Under the pieces are notes generated by a model. The model was given only the letters and a program-made list of their open reading frames with translations, had not been told where the DNA came from and made no database searches. 64,000 nucleotides of DNA from Streptomyces lichenis (GTDB lineage: Bacteria; Actinomycetota; Actinomycetes; Streptomycetales; Streptomycetaceae): contig NZ_JALPTH010000011.1 of NCBI RefSeq assembly GCF_023218175.1, forward strand, positions 143,217 through 207,216. The letters run 5' to 3'. A program made the translations under genes and the position numbers. Positions 60,059-64,000 of the stretch are shown here, piece after piece (the first letter of the stretch is position 1; the number at the start of each line of letters is the position of its first letter).

Positions 60059-62125
60059 CTATCGCCGGCTGCGCAGCAGCAGGTGGACGAAGTACGGGGT
60101 GCCGATGACCGCGGTCATCAGACCGGCGCCCAGCTGGGCCGGGGCGATCACGGTACGGCCCAGCAGATCGGCCGTGCCGACCAGCACCGCGCCGAGCAGC
60201 ACCGACACCGGGACCACCCGCACATGGTGCCGGCCCACCAGCGCCCGGGCCGCGTGCGGGGCGACCAGCCCGACGAAGCCGATGGTGCCGGCGGCGGCGA
60301 CCGCGGTGGCGGACAGCAGCACGCTCAGGGCCAGGAAGCCCAGCCGCCCCCGCTCCAGCGCCAGGCCCAGCAGCCGCGGCGTGTCGTCGTCCAGCGAGAT
60401 GAGGTCCAGCTCCCGGCGCCGGGCCACCGCCAGCACGATGCCGATCACCAGCACCACGGCCACCGGCAGCACATCGGGGAAGGTCCGCCCGTAGGTGGAG
60501 CCCGACAGCCAGGTCAGCGCCTTGGTCGCGTTGAACGGGTCGGTGAGCACGATCATCAGCGAGACCAGCGCCAGACTGCCCGCCGCCACCCCGACCCCCA
60601 CCAGCACCAGCCGGTTCTGCTCGAAGCCGCTGCGCGCCGCCAGTCCGAAGACCAGCGCGGCGGCCGCCGCCGAACCGGCGAACGCGCCTCCGGCCAGCTC
60701 CCAGGTGCCCACCGAGGGCACCGTGGTCACCAGCAGCACCGCGCCCAGCGCGCCGCCCCCGGAGATGCCCAGCACCCCCGGCTCGGCCAGCGGATTGCGG
60801 GACACCCCCTGCACCAGGGTGCCGGCCAGCGCCAGCGCGCCCCCGGCCAGCAGCGCGGCCGCGACCCTCGGCACCCGGGTGTCCAGCACGAAGGTGACGC
60901 CCTGCCCGGCCCGCCCGGCCAGCCAGTTGACGACATCGCCCAGCAGCAGCTTGGCGTCGCCCAGCAGCACCCCGCCGACCACCACCCCCACCAGCGCGGC
61001 GGCGATCAGCGCCACCGACACCGAGAAGGCGAACCGGCCCGGGATGCGCAGCCGGTCCGGCGGGGTGGACCCGGGCGACTGCCGGGTCCGGAAGGCCAGC
61101 ACCACCAGGAAGACCGCGCCGACCACACTGGTCACCACCCCGGTGGGCACCGCGACCGCCAGCTCCGGCGACACCACGGCCCGCAGCGCCACATCGGCGC
61201 CCAGCACCAGCGCCGCGCCCGCCAGCCCGGCCAGCGGCACACCGGACCGGGACCGCCCGAACGCCGGGAAGCGGCGGCGCAGCGGCCGGACCAGCGCGGG
61301 CGCGCACAGTCCGACGAAGGCGATCGGCCCGGCCAGGGTCACCGCCGAGGCGGCCAGCAGCGCGGCCAGCACCACCACGGTGATCCGGGTGGCGCGCACC
61401 GGCACGCCGATGCCCCGGGCCGCGTCGTCGCCGAGCGCCAGGGCGTCCATCCGGTGGGCGACCAGCAGCAGCCCGGCGAGCCCGGCCAGGGCGACCGGCG
61501 CCATCTGGAGCACCCCGCCGAAGCCGTTCTGCCCGATGCCGCCCTGGCCCCAGTGGTAGAGCCCGTCGGTGCTGTCCGGGAACAGCAGGAACAGCGCGTC
61601 GTTGACGGCGTTCAGCCCGAGGGCGAGGGCGGTGCCGGCCAGCACCAGCCGGACGGTGCCGGTGCCGAGGCCGGACAGCCCCAGCACCAGGGCGGCGGCG
61701 GCCAGGCCGCCGGCGAACGCCGCACCCGAGGAGGCCAGCAGCGGGATCGACACCCCGGTGACGGTGAGCACGGTCAGCGCCAGCTGGGCGCCGGCGTTCA
61801 CCGCCAGGGTGTCGGGGGCGGCCAGCACATTGCGGCTGACCGTCTGCAACGCGGCCCCGGCCGCGCCGAGGGCGAGGCCGACCAGGATGCCGGCGACCGC
61901 CCGGGGCAGCCGCGAGGCGATCAGCACGGAGGCGTCGTCCGCCGTGGCCCGGCCGGTGAGGGCCTGCCACACCTCCGCGGGGCCGGCCGAGGCCGTGCCC
62001 TGGGTGATGTCGACGACGGCGAGGACGGCGACCAGCAGGACGAACGCCGCAGCCACCGCGACCGCGCCGGCCCGGGGCGTCTTCCTCAGCTCCGCGGCCT
62101 TGCGGGTCATCGCGGTGGCGGTCAT
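60059..62125 (-). CDS. Fused FecCD-type siderophore permease
   Basis: A 688-residue double permease. Two homologous FecCD domains lie in tandem (about 15-345 and 360-688), each with about nine to ten membrane segments. The first has V-R-L-V-L-A-G-T-A and F-V-G-L-C-A-P, the second Q-G-V-S-R-N-P-L-A-E-P-G-V-L-G and F-V-G-L-V-A-P-H, both coupling-loop and pore motifs of the family. Fused permeases of this FhuB type import ferric hydroxamates or similar chelates. It is the last gene of the operon, 4 bases after the binding-protein stop. Confidence 0.92.
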   Translation of the reverse strand: MTATAMTRKAAELRKTPRAGAVAVAAAFVLLVAVLAVVDITQGTASAGPAEVWQALTGRATADDASVLIASRLPRAVAGILVGLALGAAGAALQTVSRNVLAAPDTLAVNAGAQLALTVLTVTGVSIPLLASSGAAFAGGLAAAALVLGLSGLGTGTVRLVLAGTALALGLNAVNDALFLLFPDSTDGLYHWGQGGIGQNGFGGVLQMAPVALAGLAGLLLVAHRMDALALGDDAARGIGVPVRATRITVVVLAALLAASAVTLAGPIAFVGLCAPALVRPLRRRFPAFGRSRSGVPLAGLAGAALVLGADVALRAVVSPELAVAVPTGVVTSVVGAVFLVVLAFRTRQSPGSTPPDRLRIPGRFAFSVSVALIAAALVGVVVGGVLLGDAKLLLGDVVNWLAGRAGQGVTFVLDTRVPRVAAALLAGGALALAGTLVQGVSRNPLAEPGVLGISGGGALGAVLLVTTVPSVGTWELAGGAFAGSAAAAALVFGLAARSGFEQNRLVLVGVGVAAGSLALVSLMIVLTDPFNATKALTWLSGSTYGRTFPDVLPVAVVLVIGIVLAVARRRELDLISLDDDTPRLLGLALERGRLGFLALSVLLSATAVAAAGTIGFVGLVAPHAARALVGRHHVRVVPVSVLLGAVLVGTADLLGRTVIAPAQLGAGLMTAVIGTPYFVHLLLRSRR

Positions 62126-62129
62126 CCGG

Positions 62130-63104
62130 CTACTTCTTCGTCAGGGCGGGGACGAGGGCGTCGATGTACGCCTCCATGGACTTCGGGCCGCCGAACATCC
62201 AGATGCCGTCGGGCAGCTTGCGCACCTTGCCGTTCTTCACGAACGGCAGCGACTTCCACACCGCGTTGCCGGCCAGGTCCTTGGTGAACACGTCCCCGTC
62301 GGCGTCGTTGCCGATGTAGGCGAACGGCACGTCGCCGACCGCGGTCAGCCCCTCGACGTCGGTGGTGGCCAGACCGTAGTCCTTGTCGCCCTCCATCTTC
62401 CAGACGTTCTTCAGCCCCAGCTCCTCGTTGACGGCGCCGACGAGCGAACCGCCGGTGTACGGGCGGATCGAGACCTGGTTGGAGGCGGCGTAACCATCGG
62501 CGAACGCGATGCCCTTGCCGGCCAGCCCGGCGTCGGCCAGGGCCTTCCTCCCCTCGGCGACCTTGGCGTCGTACGCCTTCTTCACCGTCTCGGCCTGCTC
62601 GGTGCGCCCGGTGGCCTTGGCGACCAGGTCCAGGTTCTCCTTCATCCGGCCGACCTGGTCGGCGGCGTCGGCGGAGCGCATCTCCAGCACCGGGGCGACC
62701 TTGCGCAGCTGCTTCACGGCGGCCGCCGGCAGGTCGCTGGTGGCGAGGATCAGGTCGGGGGAGAGGGCGGCGATGGTGTCCATGCTGGGCTCGCCGCGGG
62801 TGCCGATGTCCTTGGGCTGGTTCTTCAGCGGCACCGCCGAGACCCAGGCCTGGTAGCCCTTCACATCCGAGACGCCGACCGGGTCGACGCCGAGCGAGAC
62901 CAGCGCCTCCACGACGTTCCACTCGGTGCCGACGACCTTCTTCGCGGGGCCGTCCAGGGTGACCTTGGCGCCCTTGGCGTCGGTGAGGGTGATCTTCTCG
63001 GCGGCCTTGTCGGACTTCGCCGGGGCCGGCTCGGTCGTACCGCAGGCGGTGAGGGCGAGCGCCGCGGTGAGCACGGCGGCGGAGGTGGCGAGGAGTCGTC
63101 TCAT
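62130..63104 (-). CDS. Iron-siderophore-binding lipoprotein
   Basis: A 324-residue ABC substrate-binding lipoprotein. The lipobox L-T-A-C places the lipidated Cys at 21. The fold is of the FepB/FhuD class (Periplas_BP_2): P-K-D-I-G-T-R-G-E-P-S-M-D-T-I-A near 82-97, P-D-L-I-L-A-T, then a linking helix and G-G-P-K-S near the C-terminus. It delivers the chelate to the fused permease. Its ATG overlaps the ATPase stop by four bases. Confidence 0.92.
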   Translation of the reverse strand: MRRLLATSAAVLTAALALTACGTTEPAPAKSDKAAEKITLTDAKGAKVTLDGPAKKVVGTEWNVVEALVSLGVDPVGVSDVKGYQAWVSAVPLKNQPKDIGTRGEPSMDTIAALSPDLILATSDLPAAAVKQLRKVAPVLEMRSADAADQVGRMKENLDLVAKATGRTEQAETVKKAYDAKVAEGRKALADAGLAGKGIAFADGYAASNQVSIRPYTGGSLVGAVNEELGLKNVWKMEGDKDYGLATTDVEGLTAVGDVPFAYIGNDADGDVFTKDLAGNAVWKSLPFVKNGKVRKLPDGIWMFGGPKSMEAYIDALVPALTKK

Positions 63105-63967
63105 GACGTGGTGCGGGACCTTTCCGGTCGGGCGTGGTGGCGGCCGATCGCGCGGGTGCGCAGCCGGCCGGTCAGGGGGTCGGTGTCGACGTCCATGCGG
63201 ATGCCGTAGACGTCGGTGAGGCGCGGCGCGGTCAGCACCTCGGCGGGAGCGCCGTCGGCGACCACCCGCCCCGCGCTCAGCAGGACGATCCGGTCGGCCA
63301 CGGCCGCCGCCTGGTCGAGGTCGTGCAGCACGACCCCGACCGCGATGGAGTGGTCGTCCGCGAGGTCGCGGATCAGATCGAGCAACTCCACCTGATAGCG
63401 CAGGTCGAGATAGGTGGTGGGCTCGTCCAGCAGCAGCACCCCGGTCTCCTGGGCCAGGCAGCCGGCCAGCCAGACCCGCTGGAGCTGCCCGCCGGACAGG
63501 TGCTCGGCGCCGCGTTCGGCGAGCTCCGCCACCCCGGTCAGACCGAGCGCCCGCTCCACCGCGGCCGCGCCGTCGGGATCGGCCCCGCCCCAGCGCCCGC
63601 GGTACGGATAGCGGCCGAACTCCACCACATCGCGCACCCGCAGCCCGCTCGGGGTGGGCCGGCTCTGCGTCATCAGCGCCACCCGCCGCGCGAACTCCCG
63701 CGAACTGAGGGCCAGTCCGTCGGCCGCGCCCTCCTGGCCCGGGTCGATCGCCACGGTGCCGCTCCGGGCCCGCTGCAACCGCGCCACGGTACGCAGCAGG
63801 GTCGACTTGCCACTGCCGTTCGGCCCCACCAGGGCGGTCACCTCGCCGGGCCGCAGCGCGAGGGTGGCCGAGTGGACGACATCGGTGCCGTCGTACGCCA
63901 CCGTCACGCCCTCGGCCAGCAGTTCATGGCCGCGCCGGCGGGCGGACTCGGCATGTGCTTCTGACAT
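63101..63967 (-). CDS. Siderophore ABC transporter ATP-binding protein
   Basis: A 288-residue ABC ATPase of the FecE/FhuC type. Walker A GPNGSGKST at 48-56, Q-loop in L-M-T-Q-S-R, signature L-S-G-G-Q, Walker B L-L-L-D-E-P-T and the switch H in V-L-H-D-L. First gene of the operon, immediately downstream of an iron box, and coupled to the lipoprotein gene by ATGA overlap. ATG 63967 was chosen; a GTG directly before it is in frame. Confidence 0.92.
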   Translation of the reverse strand: MSEAHAESARRRGHELLAEGVTVAYDGTDVVHSATLALRPGEVTALVGPNGSGKSTLLRTVARLQRARSGTVAIDPGQEGAADGLALSSREFARRVALMTQSRPTPSGLRVRDVVEFGRYPYRGRWGGADPDGAAAVERALGLTGVAELAERGAEHLSGGQLQRVWLAGCLAQETGVLLLDEPTTYLDLRYQVELLDLIRDLADDHSIAVGVVLHDLDQAAAVADRIVLLSAGRVVADGAPAEVLTAPRLTDVYGIRMDVDTDPLTGRLRTRAIGRHHARPERSRTTS

Positions 63968-63976
63968 CACGAGTGT

Positions 63977-63995
63977 GAAGGTTAGACTAACCTAA
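63977..63995 (-). promoter_or_regulatory. IdeR/DmdR-type iron box
   Basis: The minus strand reads TTAGGTTAGTCTAACCTTC, matching the DtxR/IdeR consensus TWAGGTTAGSCTWACCTWA at 17 of 19 positions, 9 bases upstream of the ATPase start. Iron-loaded repressor bound here would shut the importer off when iron is plentiful. The promoter itself may lie at or beyond the window edge. Confidence 0.85.
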
Positions 63996-64000
63996 GTAGC

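Overview
The window is high-GC actinomycete DNA and looks like Streptomyces or a close relative. The genes show third-position GC bias, frequent GTG starts and 4-base ATGA/GTGA stop-start overlaps. The gene set also fits: LuxR-LAL and TetR regulators, secreted proteins of unknown function, a SpoIIE/RsbW/STAS partner-switching locus, an iron-box siderophore importer and a type I PKS. No tRNA, rRNA, core housekeeping operon or replication origin was seen. It reads as an accessory region of a chromosome that mixes intact metabolic cassettes with many decayed genes.

Layout. 0-5.7 kb: two small secreted proteins and a 1321-aa nSTAND ATPase carrying 14 WD40 blades. 5.8-15 kb: a graveyard with a truncated toxin, a MocR aminotransferase tail, remnants of an actinomycete integrative element (small membrane protein, Mrr-like nuclease), a Tn3 transposase tail, a frameshifted YcaO plus methyltransferase pair and scattered cas-less type I-E CRISPR repeats. 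One intact TetR-SDR pair with two operators sits inside it. 15.1-23 kb: a PKS cassette made of a single-module type I PKS (KS-AT-DH-KR-ACP), a polytopic membrane protein and a MonCI/Lsd18-like flavin epoxidase. 23-24.9 kb: an IS1182 scar and mobile-element remnants. 24.5-30.6 kb: a DUF2255 gene, a LuxR-LAL regulator, an MFS exporter and a carotenoid oxygenase. 30.6-33 kb: repeats, a DUF6247/RelE-like toxin-antitoxin pair and a luciferase-like monooxygenase relic. 33-43 kb: an SDR, a PoxB/FMN-glutamate-synthase operon, an alpha/beta hydrolase, an inositol-polyphosphate-kinase-like protein and an Lrp/PLP lyase pair. 42.7-46.8 kb: TetR, carboxylesterase, FAD monooxygenase and a Hod-type cofactor-free dioxygenase, arranged like aqdRABC alkylquinolone degradation operons. 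47-55 kb: relics, a pair of unknown genes with a possible type VII secretion flavour, secreted and membrane proteins, a nonsense-mutated gene, a broken VWA protein and an esterase. 55.3-59.8 kb: a 1388-aa hybrid kinase/SpoIIE/RsbW protein coupled to a STAS antagonist. 60-64 kb: a siderophore ABC importer (ATPase, lipoprotein, fused FecCD permease) behind an IdeR/DmdR-type iron box.

How the genes work together. The clearest functional units are the probable quinolone-signal degradation operon with its double operator, the iron importer, the partner-switching pair and the PKS/membrane/epoxidase cassette. The nearby regulator, exporter and polyene-cleaving oxygenase may belong to the PKS pathway, but that is inference. 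All family assignments come from reading motifs; no database search was run.
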